The notes beneath the pieces were generated by a model, which ran no database searches, was not told the DNA's origin, and saw only the letters and a list, made by a program, of their open reading frames with translations. A DNA stretch of 64,000 bases from Candidatus Baltobacteraceae bacterium (GTDB lineage: Bacteria; Vulcanimicrobiota; Vulcanimicrobiia; Vulcanimicrobiales; Vulcanimicrobiaceae): the NCBI GenBank assembly GCA_036559195.1, contig DATBTN010000057.1:1-64000 (forward strand). Reading direction: 5' to 3'. The position numbers and the translations under genes were made by a program. Below are positions 25,474 through 33,151 of this stretch, piece after piece (within the stretch, counting starts at the first letter, position 1; the number at the start of each line of letters is the position of its first letter).

Positions 25474-28196
25474 TACGGCGCGCGCTCGCGTTGGCCGTTT
25501 GCGTAGCGCAGCTCGTTGCGACCCTGATCGTGGTGTTGCCGGTCTCCGCGCTGCCGGCGCTCGCGGCTCCCGCACTTTGCGCGCTGCCCGGCAACGACGA
25601 CCCGGCCGCGCCGGGAGGTGTGATAAACGATTACTTCCCGGGGACTGCCAACGTCGCGGCGGGCGCGACGTCGATTCAAGTCGGCGCGCAAGACCCGAAC
25701 GGGTTCGGCGCGACGGTCGGCGCCGGCGACTTATTGATCGTCATGCAGATGCAAGACGCATCGATCAATTCCGGCAACTCGGCATCGTATGGGAACGGGA
25801 CCGGCAGCGGTGCGACGTCGGTCGGCCGCAGCGGGCAGTACGAATACGTCGTCGCGACCGGTGCGATTAGCGGCGGCACGCTCCCGGTTAAGGGCGCGGG
25901 TGCCGGCGGCGGGACGCTCTATTCCTACGGGAGTTCGGCCGCGCCGAATCTCAAGTCGTTTCAAGTTATCCGCGTTCCACAATATTCATCGCTCCCGTCG
26001 GGCGCGTCGTATCAGCCGATTACGTGGAACGGTGCGGATGGCGGCGTGCTCGCGCTCGACGTGGTCAATAGTATCGGCAACGATACGTTGAGTGCGAACA
26101 GCGACGGATTTCGCGGCGGCGGCGTCGACGTGCAGAGCGGTTCCGCAGTCGATACGAACGCCGACTACGCCGACGCGTACGCGCAAGCCGCGCAGGGAAC
26201 CAAAGGCGAGGGAATCGCGGGTACGCCGAACGCCGTCTACGACGGCAATCTTTGGGCGGCCGCATATCCGGCGAGCCCCGATAGTTATCCCGGCGGCAGT
26301 AAGGCGCGTGGTGCGCCCGGCAACGCCGGCGGCGGCGCCGACGATAACCATCCCTCCGGCAACGATGAAAACAGCGGCGGCGGCGGTGGAGCGAACGGTG
26401 GAAACGGCGGCATGGGCGGCATGAATTGGAGCCCGAACGGCAATCCGTATTCCGGCTCGAACCTCACGGGCGTCAATCCCAACGTCGGCGGCCTCGGCGG
26501 TACGGCGGTGCCCTCCGCGGCGAATCAGATCGCGCTCGGCGGCGGCGGCGGATCGGGCGCCAACAACAACGGCACCGGCGGAACCGACGCAAATTCGGTG
26601 GTTATCGGCGGCAGCGGCGGTCCCGGCGGCGGTGCGATTCTCTTACGCGCCGGCGGCTCGACCGGCGGCGTGACGCTCAACGCCAATGGCGACAACGGCA
26701 TCGGCACCTTAAATGACGGCGCCGGCGGCGCGGGTGCCGGCGGCAGCATCGTCGTTACGTCGCCCAACGCATTGGCCGGCATCACGGCGAGCGCGTCGGG
26801 CGGCACGGGGGGCAGCGCCTGGCCCGCGCAGCCGGCGGGCGCTACCAACAATCACGGTCCGGGCGGCGGCGGCGGCGGCGGTGCGGTGCTCTTTTCGAGC
26901 GGCGTCGCGGCGAGCGTTACCGGAGGCTCGAACGGCACGACGACCACCGCGGCGATCCCGTATGGGTCGACGCCCGGCGGCGCCGGCACGACCGGCAGCA
27001 TAGCCGCGAGTCAGATTCCGGGCGCGTCGTCCGGTGCGGAATGCGGCTTGCCGAGTTCCGTTGGAAACCTCAGCAACGGGCCGCACGATTCCAATCCCGC
27101 GTCGCTTCCCAAGAGCGGCTCGGACGATACCGGTTCCTACGACGGCAACGTCTCGGTCTCGAACAACAACGACTTCACCGCGCGCAGCATTCCACTCAAC
27201 GGCGCGAATCCGGCGCCGACGAATACGTCGACGGTTCCGGGAACGTGGGCGGGAAATACCGTGACGCTTCCGTCGGCCGCGAACGTGAACGTTCCAAACG
27301 AACTCTACTACAACAACACGCGCGGCAAGGGCATACAGGTCACTCTTAACGCGACCGTTCCGGCGGGATTCGCCGTGCGTATCTGCGCGGACAACGCGGG
27401 CACGCCCGATTGTGCGCCCGCGACGGTTACGTGTTCGAAAAACGGTCCGGCGGGATGGTTTAGCATCGGCTCGAGCGGGGCGACCTCGCAGTCGGTCTAT
27501 TGCTTTAAGAAATCGACCGCGGCGGCCATAACCTATTGGGCCGAATACACGACGCCGACACAGCTAACGGCGTTCGCTCGGTACGACGCCCTTATCGCCG
27601 CTACCGACTCGCAATCCCCGCCCGCGACGAACGATACGCACGACGAACTCTATGCCGGATTCATTCCGCTAACCAAGACGATGACGGTGGTGCGCACCGC
27701 GTGCCCGGCCGGCGCGATCGTGCCGAGCTTCGGAGCGTGTCCCGGCGGCGTGGTGAAATACTCGATCGACTACCGGAACGTCATGGCCGGCGCGGGGCAA
27801 GGCACCGAGGCCGCACTCACGAGCGCGTTTTTGATAACCAGTCCCGGCTCTCTCGCGATTGCCGACGACGGTTCCTTAAGCACGCTGCCAAACGGCACGA
27901 TCAACAACTGGGCGAGCTTCAGCAAAGGATTGAAAGAAGCGCTCTCGGCGGGCCTGGGCAACAACACGACGTGCGGCACGACCGCCAACACTTGCGGCGA
28001 CACGACCGGCGGCACGATCTTCAGCTATTTCACCGGCATCCCCGCAGCGGGCGCAGGCTCGACAACGTTTCCCGCAGGATCGCCGACGACCAAATTCACC
28101 GCCCAGATCGGCGGAGCCGGCTTCGCGCTCTACCCCGCAAGTTTCGCCGGCCAAACCTCCGCCGGCTCCATAACCTTCGCCGTAGTCGTCAAGTAA
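25458..28196 (+). CDS. Glycine-rich exported protein with shared C-terminal module
   Basis: This is a 912-residue exported protein. The signal-like N terminus (LALAVCVAQLVATLIVVLPV) is followed by ALPALAAPALCALPGN. Residues about 110-510 are extraordinarily rich in Gly with Asn, Ser and Ala (runs such as GGGGGANGGNGGMGGMNW), predicted flexible or polyglycine-II-like. Residues about 550-730 form a beta domain (TLNATVPAGFAVRICADNAG). The last 170 residues are related to the C terminus of the 17692 gene: KGLKEALSAG, NTCGDTTGG and the final FAVVVK occur in the same order. The start is uncertain: TTG at 25458 overlaps the previous gene by 16 bp, and a GTG/ATG start with a clear ribosome site was not found. 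Confidence 0.7.
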   Translation: MGRALIRRALALAVCVAQLVATLIVVLPVSALPALAAPALCALPGNDDPAAPGGVINDYFPGTANVAAGATSIQVGAQDPNGFGATVGAGDLLIVMQMQDASINSGNSASYGNGTGSGATSVGRSGQYEYVVATGAISGGTLPVKGAGAGGGTLYSYGSSAAPNLKSFQVIRVPQYSSLPSGASYQPITWNGADGGVLALDVVNSIGNDTLSANSDGFRGGGVDVQSGSAVDTNADYADAYAQAAQGTKGEGIAGTPNAVYDGNLWAAAYPASPDSYPGGSKARGAPGNAGGGADDNHPSGNDENSGGGGGANGGNGGMGGMNWSPNGNPYSGSNLTGVNPNVGGLGGTAVPSAANQIALGGGGGSGANNNGTGGTDANSVVIGGSGGPGGGAILLRAGGSTGGVTLNANGDNGIGTLNDGAGGAGAGGSIVVTSPNALAGITASASGGTGGSAWPAQPAGATNNHGPGGGGGGGAVLFSSGVAASVTGGSNGTTTTAAIPYGSTPGGAGTTGSIAASQIPGASSGAECGLPSSVGNLSNGPHDSNPASLPKSGSDDTGSYDGNVSVSNNNDFTARSIPLNGANPAPTNTSTVPGTWAGNTVTLPSAANVNVPNELYYNNTRGKGIQVTLNATVPAGFAVRICADNAGTPDCAPATVTCSKNGPAGWFSIGSSGATSQSVYCFKKSTAAAITYWAEYTTPTQLTAFARYDALIAATDSQSPPATNDTHDELYAGFIPLTKTMTVVRTACPAGAIVPSFGACPGGVVKYSIDYRNVMAGAGQGTEAALTSAFLITSPGSLAIADDGSLSTLPNGTINNWASFSKGLKEALSAGLGNNTTCGTTANTCGDTTGGTIFSYFTGIPAAGAGSTTFPAGSPTTKFTAQIGGAGFALYPASFAGQTSAGSITFAVVVK

Positions 28197-28216
28197 ACCG
28201 CACCTTCGTCACGGCA

Positions 28217-28310
28217 AGCTCATGCTGCGACAGGCTCATGCTGCGACAGGCTCATGCTGCGACAGGCTCATGCTTCGACAGGCTCATGCTTCGACAGGCT
28301 CAGCATGACA
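28217..28310. repeat. Tandem REP-like array
   Basis: Five direct copies of a 16-bp unit with consensus GGCTCATGCTGCGACA occupy 28217-28296. The last two have CTTCGACA in place of CTGCGACA. A sixth partial unit, GGCTCAGCATGACA, follows. The unit is built from the same word as the repeats at 1-26 and 29653-29674. It lies between two convergent genes and codes for nothing. Spacing and length exclude a CRISPR array. Confidence 0.8.
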
Positions 28311-28350
28311 ACAAAAAAACGCCCCCTTTGTCATCCTGAGCCTGTCGAAG
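28289..28350. terminator. Large inverted repeat between convergent genes, probable bidirectional terminator
   Basis: The arms 28289-28310 and 28329-28350 are 22 bp and complementary except for one position (CTTCGACAGGCTCAG then ATGACA in the left arm). They enclose an 18-bp loop with an A-run (AAAAAAA) on one side and a short T-run on the other. It sits between the end of the exported-protein operon (28196) and the end of the TPR gene (28381), where both transcripts must stop. A further related copy, CTTGTCGAAGGACGG, follows at 28357-28371. Confidence 0.55.
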
Positions 28351-28380
28351 GACGAGCTTGTCGAAGGACGGCGGATGTGG

Positions 28381-29562
28381 CTAGGGTGTTTTGCTGCCGT
28401 CTTCTAGGGCGTCGAACTTTGCTTGGGCGATGCGCTTTACGTCGGGATCGTCGGTCTCGGTGGCGGCTTTGAATTGGGCGATGGCGAGTTGCGTCTTGCC
28501 TTGATCGCTGAAGACTTGCCCGAGCAGATAATGCAGCCGGCCGTCCTTCGGCGAAACGGCGAGCCCTTTGGCGAGAACCGACTCCGCTAGGGTGTAGAGC
28601 TTGTGCTGCTCGTACTCGTAGCCCAGATCGGTGTAGGCATCGATCGAGTACGGATATACCGCCAACGCATCGACGTAGAACGACACGGCTTTCTTCCAAT
28701 CGCCGCGCGCGTCGGCGAGGTAGCCGAAATTGACCAGCGCCTCGGGTTGTTCGGGCTGCGCGTTGTGGGCGATCGCGAGCATCTCTTCCGCGTTCTTGAG
28801 GTCGCCCATCTCCAGATAGGTCGCGCCCAAATTTACCGTGCAGGTGTAGCCGTACGAATCCATCTTACGGCAGCGCTTGAAATAATCGACGGCGATCGGA
28901 TACTGCCGTTCGTCGAGAAACGCCAATCCCAAGCCGTTGATCGCCATCTCGGAGTCGGGTGCGTTGTCGAGCGCCTTCTTAAAGTAAATGACGGCGAGAT
29001 CGGGGCGATGGACGCTCGCGTAGACTTTGCCGAGTTCGACGTTCGCTTCGGGATCGGTCGGATACTCGAGGGCGATGCGAATTTTATCGTTCATATACGC
29101 GCCGAGATCGCCGCGAATCTCGTGCAGACGAACGAGATCGGGGACCGCATCGGTGCCGGGTAGGCTATGGTTGAATTCGTCAATGGCATCGTCGATGCGA
29201 TTCTCGGTTGCGTAAACGGAGCCGAGGCGGTTGTGCGTCTCGCGATCGCGGGGCAGTTTTGCCAGAATGGCATCGTAGGTCGATTCCGCGCGCTTGAGGT
29301 CGCCGCGGCGATAGTAGAGATCGCCGAGCAAACGCGCCGGCGCCACCTCGTCGGGATGCGCGGCGACGTAGCGCACCAGGATCGAGATCGCCGCGTCGAG
29401 ATTGCCGGCTGCAACTTTGCCGCGCGCCTCCTCCATCGCACCCTGCGGGTCCGACGGCATCGTCGTCGAGAGCGGCGGGTTGAGCACCAACCCGGCGCGC
29501 GCGCAAAGCGGCGTCATCGAAAGAGCCGCGCTCAGAAGGATCAACCCCAGAAGACGTGTCAT
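28381..29562 (-). CDS. Exported TPR-repeat protein
   Basis: This 393-residue protein has a signal peptide (MTRLLGLILLSAALSMTPLCARA) and then about eight to nine tetratricopeptide repeats. Examples of the repeat pattern are ARLLGDLYYRRGDLKRAEST, EAMLAIAHNAQPEQPEALVN-like units and LHYLLGQVFSDQGKTQLAIA. TPR proteins of this type hold partner proteins in the periplasm or at the membrane. ATG at 29562 was chosen because a GGAGC site lies seven bases upstream and the signal peptide begins there; 21 further residues could be read upstream. It stands alone and converges with the exported-protein operon. Confidence 0.82.
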   Translation of the reverse strand: MTRLLGLILLSAALSMTPLCARAGLVLNPPLSTTMPSDPQGAMEEARGKVAAGNLDAAISILVRYVAAHPDEVAPARLLGDLYYRRGDLKRAESTYDAILAKLPRDRETHNRLGSVYATENRIDDAIDEFNHSLPGTDAVPDLVRLHEIRGDLGAYMNDKIRIALEYPTDPEANVELGKVYASVHRPDLAVIYFKKALDNAPDSEMAINGLGLAFLDERQYPIAVDYFKRCRKMDSYGYTCTVNLGATYLEMGDLKNAEEMLAIAHNAQPEQPEALVNFGYLADARGDWKKAVSFYVDALAVYPYSIDAYTDLGYEYEQHKLYTLAESVLAKGLAVSPKDGRLHYLLGQVFSDQGKTQLAIAQFKAATETDDPDVKRIAQAKFDALEDGSKTP

Positions 29563-29652
29563 CGTCGGAGCTCCACGTTGCCGCGAAAACGGTATATATG
29601 CGTTCGACGCGCAGCAAGCGATCACTGTGACCGCGCGTTTAGCAATTACGTC

Positions 29653-29674
29653 TTTCGACGGGCTCAGGATGACA
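29653..29674. repeat. Single REP-like repeat copy
   Basis: The sequence TTTCGACGGGCTCAGGATGA plus CA is a close match (two differences) to one arm of the inverted repeat at 28289-28350. It lies just downstream of the small ORF ending at 29675 and upstream of the TPR gene. It is probably a dispersed intergenic element. Confidence 0.5.
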
Positions 29675-29824
29675 TTACATTGGGTCTGGGTAGGGGGACG
29701 GTGGCGGGTCGATGACGGGGCCTTCGGGATAGGGGGGTTCGCCGGGGGCGGGTTGGCCGGGCATGCCGGGGCCCGGGCCGGGATCGGGCATGGGCATTTC
29801 GTTGCGGACGCGTAGCGTGTTCAT
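29675..29824 (-). CDS. Possible 49-residue proline-rich small protein
   Basis: This short ORF directly follows ridA on the same strand. It reads MNTLRVRNEMPMPDPGPGPG, continues with about 35% Pro and a Gly/Met/Glu-rich middle, and ends YPDPM. It has no signal peptide or known motif and no strong ribosome site, so it may not be translated. It is included because it is the only ORF in the 170 bp between ridA and the repeat at 29653. Confidence 0.25.
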   Translation of the reverse strand: MNTLRVRNEMPMPDPGPGPGMPGQPAPGEPPYPEGPVIDPPPSPYPDPM

Positions 29825-29840
29825 GGAAGGGTCGTACCCA

Positions 29841-30242
29841 TTATCCGGCGGCTCGCTCGGTCGCGGAGGAGTGGGCGATGCAGTCGATCTCAACGCGAGC
29901 GCCGCGCGGCAACGCGGCGACGGCGATGGTCGAACGCGCCGGTTTGGCTTCGGAGAAGAAGGTCGCATAGACGTCGTTTACGGCGGCGAAGTCGTTCATA
30001 TCGATGAGAAAAATCGTGGTCTTCACCACGTTGCCGAAGTGCATGCCCGCGGCAGCTAACACGGCTCCGAGGTTTTCCAGCGCGCGCTTGGTTTGGGCGG
30101 CGGCGTCGCCGTCGAGCAATTCTCCGGTGTTCGGATCGAGCGCAACTTGGCCGCTGCAGAAGAGTTCGTTGCCGGCGAGGACGGCTTGGCTGTAGGGACC
30201 GATCGGCGCGGGCGCCGCCTCGGAGCGAATCGGCTCGGCCAT
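29841..30242 (-). CDS. ridA: RidA family reactive-intermediate deaminase
   Basis: This is a 133-residue cytosolic YjgF/YER057c/UK114-family protein that hydrolyses 2-aminoacrylate and related imine intermediates made by PLP enzymes. The family core is clear: PAPIGPYSQAVLAGNELFCS, GQVALDPNTGEL and the catalytic-arginine segment KPARSTIAVAALPRGARVEI. The start ATG overlaps the stop of the aldo/keto reductase gene by one base, so they form an operon. The PLP-dependent decarboxylase gene divergent at 31356 may be a source of substrates, though this is only contextual. Confidence 0.92.
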   Translation of the reverse strand: MAEPIRSEAAPAPIGPYSQAVLAGNELFCSGQVALDPNTGELLDGDAAAQTKRALENLGAVLAAAGMHFGNVVKTTIFLIDMNDFAAVNDVYATFFSEAKPARSTIAVAALPRGARVEIDCIAHSSATERAAG

Positions 30243-31273
30243 CAGACGCCGGCTCCTTCGCGCGACATCGTTCCTTTGAGACTGTGCGGACCCTCGACGA
30301 TACCGAAATTGGCGGCGTAGAGCGCGGCGATCCGCTCCAGTTCCGCTCGGGTGAGTTCCGGTGTGGACGGTGCCGCCGCGAACTCGTGCAGTTGTTCGCG
30401 ATTGTAGATGTTCGGCAGTACCGTCATCACGCGCGGTTCGGCCAGGAGCCACTGGATCGCGGCTTGGCCGAGCGTGCGTTCCGGAGTCTCGAGAAAACGC
30501 AGCTGTTCGACTTTCTCGACGCCGTTTATCAGCCACGATTGGGGGCGATGGCGCCGGTGATCGCCTTCGGGGAAAACCGTGTCCTTCGTATACTGGCCTT
30601 CGAGCATGCCGCTCGAGTGCGGAACGCGGATCATGAAACCGGTATCGGTTCCGGCATCGTCGGCGGCTTTGATCTGCTCGTTGCCGGGGAATTGTTCGAG
30701 AATATTCCAGATGATTTGCATCGACGGAACGCGGCGTTTCTGGACGGCGTCCACGCCCTCGTAGAGCCAGCCGATCGCCGGACCGAGAGCGATGCCGTAC
30801 ATGCGGATCTTGCCCTCGTGTTTGAACGCTTCTAACAATTCGAAGAGCGCGTCGTCGTCGATGTGCGTCATGCGCGCGTTGTGAAACTGGTAGATATCGA
30901 TGCAATCGGTCTGCAGGCGGCGCAGCGATTCTTCGAGCGCGAAACGCAGAAACTTCGGCGACGTATCGTGCGGCAGTTCGCGCTCGCCGCGTTTGGCGTT
31001 CCCGGTCGTATAGAAGTCGTACCCGAACTTGGTCGCGTAGACCACCTTGTCGCGGCGATCTTTGAACGCGGAAGCGAGCTGCTCTTCGCTGCGGCCGTTT
31101 CCGTAGACGTCGGCGGCATCGAAGAACGTGATGCCCAGATCGAGCGCCTCCTGCAGCATCGCCACCGCCTGCGCGTCGGTCATCTTGCCCCACCAATCGG
31201 TGGCGGTGGTCCAAAGGCCAAAGCCGACTTCGCTGACGGCAAGCTCGCTGTTGGGATAGGTACGGTACTTCAT
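30242..31273 (-). CDS. Aldo/keto reductase
   Basis: This is a 343-residue NAD(P)H-dependent oxidoreductase of the AKR superfamily (TIM barrel). The catalytic tetrad can be read as Asp and Tyr in FFDAADVYGNGRSEEQLASA, Lys in YATKFGYD and His in YQFHNAR. The length and the N-terminal MKYRTYPNSELAVSEVGFGL resemble sugar or aldehyde reductases of the YghZ/Kvbeta type. A GGAG ribosome site lies four bases before ATG at 31273. It is cotranscribed with ridA. The substrate is unknown. Confidence 0.9.
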   Translation of the reverse strand: MKYRTYPNSELAVSEVGFGLWTTATDWWGKMTDAQAVAMLQEALDLGITFFDAADVYGNGRSEEQLASAFKDRRDKVVYATKFGYDFYTTGNAKRGERELPHDTSPKFLRFALEESLRRLQTDCIDIYQFHNARMTHIDDDALFELLEAFKHEGKIRMYGIALGPAIGWLYEGVDAVQKRRVPSMQIIWNILEQFPGNEQIKAADDAGTDTGFMIRVPHSSGMLEGQYTKDTVFPEGDHRRHRPQSWLINGVEKVEQLRFLETPERTLGQAAIQWLLAEPRVMTVLPNIYNREQLHEFAAAPSTPELTRAELERIAALYAANFGIVEGPHSLKGTMSREGAGV

Positions 31274-31355
31274 GATACTCCTGTCTTCATCGGGGCGCTC
31301 GCGGATTCATGGGTGCTCAGGACAGCCCGCGCCGGTGGCGAAGGACGTAGTCGAC

Positions 31356-32780
31356 ATGCACTCCTCCGACTTTACTACCGCCGCGGCTTGGATCGATCGA
31401 TATTTGTCGAGTCCGGAGGCCTACCCCGTGCTCTCGGCGGTCCTGCCGGGGCAGATTTCCGGCGCCCTTCCCGAGGCGGCGCCCGAAGAACCCGAGCCCT
31501 TCGCGGCGATCATGGCGGATTTCGAGCGTATCATTCTGCCGGGGATCACGCACTGGAATCACCCGCGCTTTTTTGCCTACTTCGCCACCAGCGCCGCGCC
31601 GGTGGCTGTCGTGGCCGAGGCGCTCGCGGCGGCGCTGGATGTCAAAGCGATGTTGTGGCGTACGTCGCCCGCAGCGACCGAACTCGAGGAAGTCGTGATG
31701 CGCTGGCTCGCTCGGCTGCTGGGCCTCCCCGATGCGTTCGACGGAATCATTTACGACACCGCATCGATCGCCGGCTTTACGGCCCTCGCCGCGGCGCGCG
31801 AATCGCTGGATCTGGGCATCCGCGAACGGGGGATGACCGGACGCCATCTTCCGGTGCTGCGCGTGTATATCACCGAGCATACGCATTCGCATATCGAAAA
31901 AGGTGCGATCGCGCTTGGAATCGGGCGCGAAAACGTCGTGCGAATCGCGTGCGACGACGCCTTTCGCATGAGCCCCGCAGCGCTCGACGCGCAGATCGCG
32001 GCCGACGTGGCGGCCGGCTACAAGCCGATGTGCGTGGTCGCCACGGTCGGCACCACGTCGACGACCTCGCGAGATCCGGTTGAAGAGATCGCGCCGATCG
32101 CGCGGCGATACGGCACGTGGCTGCACGTTGATGCGGCGTACGCCGGGGTCGCCGCCATCATTCCGGAGTTTCGCGATATCCTCGACGGTGTCGAACGAGC
32201 CGACTCGGTGGTCGTTAATCCGCACAAATGGCTCTTCGTGCCGATGGATCTCTCGGTGCTCTACGTGCGCGATCCGGAGCTGCTGCGACAAACCTTTAGC
32301 CTGATTCCGGAATATCTGCGCACGCCGGAGAGCGGCGTGCGCAACTACATGGACTACGGACTTCAGTTGGGGCGGCGCTTTCGCGCGCTCAAACTCTGGT
32401 TCGTGCTGCGGTACTACGGCGCGCGCGGATTGCGCGATCGCTTGCGGGCGCACGTCGGCTTAGCGGCGGAGTTTGCCGGGTGGGTCGAACGCGAGCCGAA
32501 CTGGGAGTTGCTCGCACCGCATCCGTTTTCGGTCGTCTGTTTTCGCTTCGCCCCGAAGGGCCTCGGCGAGGAGGAGCTCGATGTGCTAAACGCGCGATTG
32601 ATGGACGCGGTCAACGCGACCGGCGAGATGTTCATCTCGCATACAAAAATTCGCGATCGTTTCGCGCTGCGGCTGGCGATCGGGAACCTTCGCACGACGC
32701 GCGACGACGTCGAGGCCGCCTGGACGCTCTTGCGTCGGCACGCGCTCTCCGCGCAGAACCCGGCTGCATCGGTTGGCTGA
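31356..32780 (+). CDS. PLP-dependent group II amino-acid decarboxylase
   Basis: This is a 474-residue cytosolic decarboxylase of the aromatic-L-amino-acid/tyrosine/histidine decarboxylase family. The PLP lysine is in VVNPHKWLFVPMDLS near residue 293. The cofactor Asp is in HVDAAYAGVAA near 256, the base-stacking His in TEHTHSHIEKGA near 176, and the domain-closing GRRFRALKLWFVLRYYG near 335-351. ATG at 31356 has AAGGAC about ten bases upstream; reading is open for 28 more codons. The substrate cannot be told apart among aromatic amino acids. It overlaps the following small gene by eight bases. Confidence 0.88.
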   Translation: MHSSDFTTAAAWIDRYLSSPEAYPVLSAVLPGQISGALPEAAPEEPEPFAAIMADFERIILPGITHWNHPRFFAYFATSAAPVAVVAEALAAALDVKAMLWRTSPAATELEEVVMRWLARLLGLPDAFDGIIYDTASIAGFTALAAARESLDLGIRERGMTGRHLPVLRVYITEHTHSHIEKGAIALGIGRENVVRIACDDAFRMSPAALDAQIAADVAAGYKPMCVVATVGTTSTTSRDPVEEIAPIARRYGTWLHVDAAYAGVAAIIPEFRDILDGVERADSVVVNPHKWLFVPMDLSVLYVRDPELLRQTFSLIPEYLRTPESGVRNYMDYGLQLGRRFRALKLWFVLRYYGARGLRDRLRAHVGLAAEFAGWVEREPNWELLAPHPFSVVCFRFAPKGLGEEELDVLNARLMDAVNATGEMFISHTKIRDRFALRLAIGNLRTTRDDVEAAWTLLRRHALSAQNPAASVG

Positions 32781-33147
32781 CGACGAACGCGGGGCCCTGC
32801 GCGCGCTCGCGACGGCGATCGACCGAATGCGTGCGGCATCGGACGCAGGCGCGATCGAACGTATCCTCGATTCGGAGCAACGGCGCGTCGGCGACGATGC
32901 CGCGGCGCTCGGCCTAGTGCGCCGCTGCGCCGATCTCGCGCTCGCGCAGCTCGCCCTAACCGGCGAGGTCGCATCGCTGCGCGAACGTTCGGCTCGGCTC
33001 GCGCACGACATCAAGGGGCCGCTGACCACGATCGTCGGATTCTCCGAGTTGCTCGAGGAACGAGCGCTCGCCGGTGAAGATGCGGATAAAGCGTTGCGGG
33101 CCATACGCGCCTCCGCGCTGCGGCTGGCCGATCTTACCTCGTCGTAA
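32773..33147 (+). CDS. Orphan HisKA-type dimerisation/phosphoacceptor domain protein
   Basis: This is a 124-residue cytosolic protein that begins with TTG at 32773, eight bases inside the decarboxylase gene. Residues about 75-124 match the histidine-kinase HisKA helix pair: ERSARLAHDIKGPLTTIVGF, with the H-D-x-K-G-P-L motif at the phosphoacceptor histidine, then SELLEE and an Arg-rich second helix. There is no ATPase domain: the gene stops at 33147, four bases before the convergent glutamine synthetase gene. Residues 1-70 are a helical N-terminal region. It may be a phosphotransfer or dimerisation partner of another kinase, or a truncated kinase. Confidence 0.65.
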   Translation: MADDERGALRALATAIDRMRAASDAGAIERILDSEQRRVGDDAAALGLVRRCADLALAQLALTGEVASLRERSARLAHDIKGPLTTIVGFSELLEERALAGEDADKALRAIRASALRLADLTSS

Positions 33148-33151
33148 GCCG

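Noticed and set aside
28217-28310. CRISPR-like direct repeats
   Set aside because: The units are 16 bp and directly adjacent without spacers, and the same word occurs alone elsewhere.
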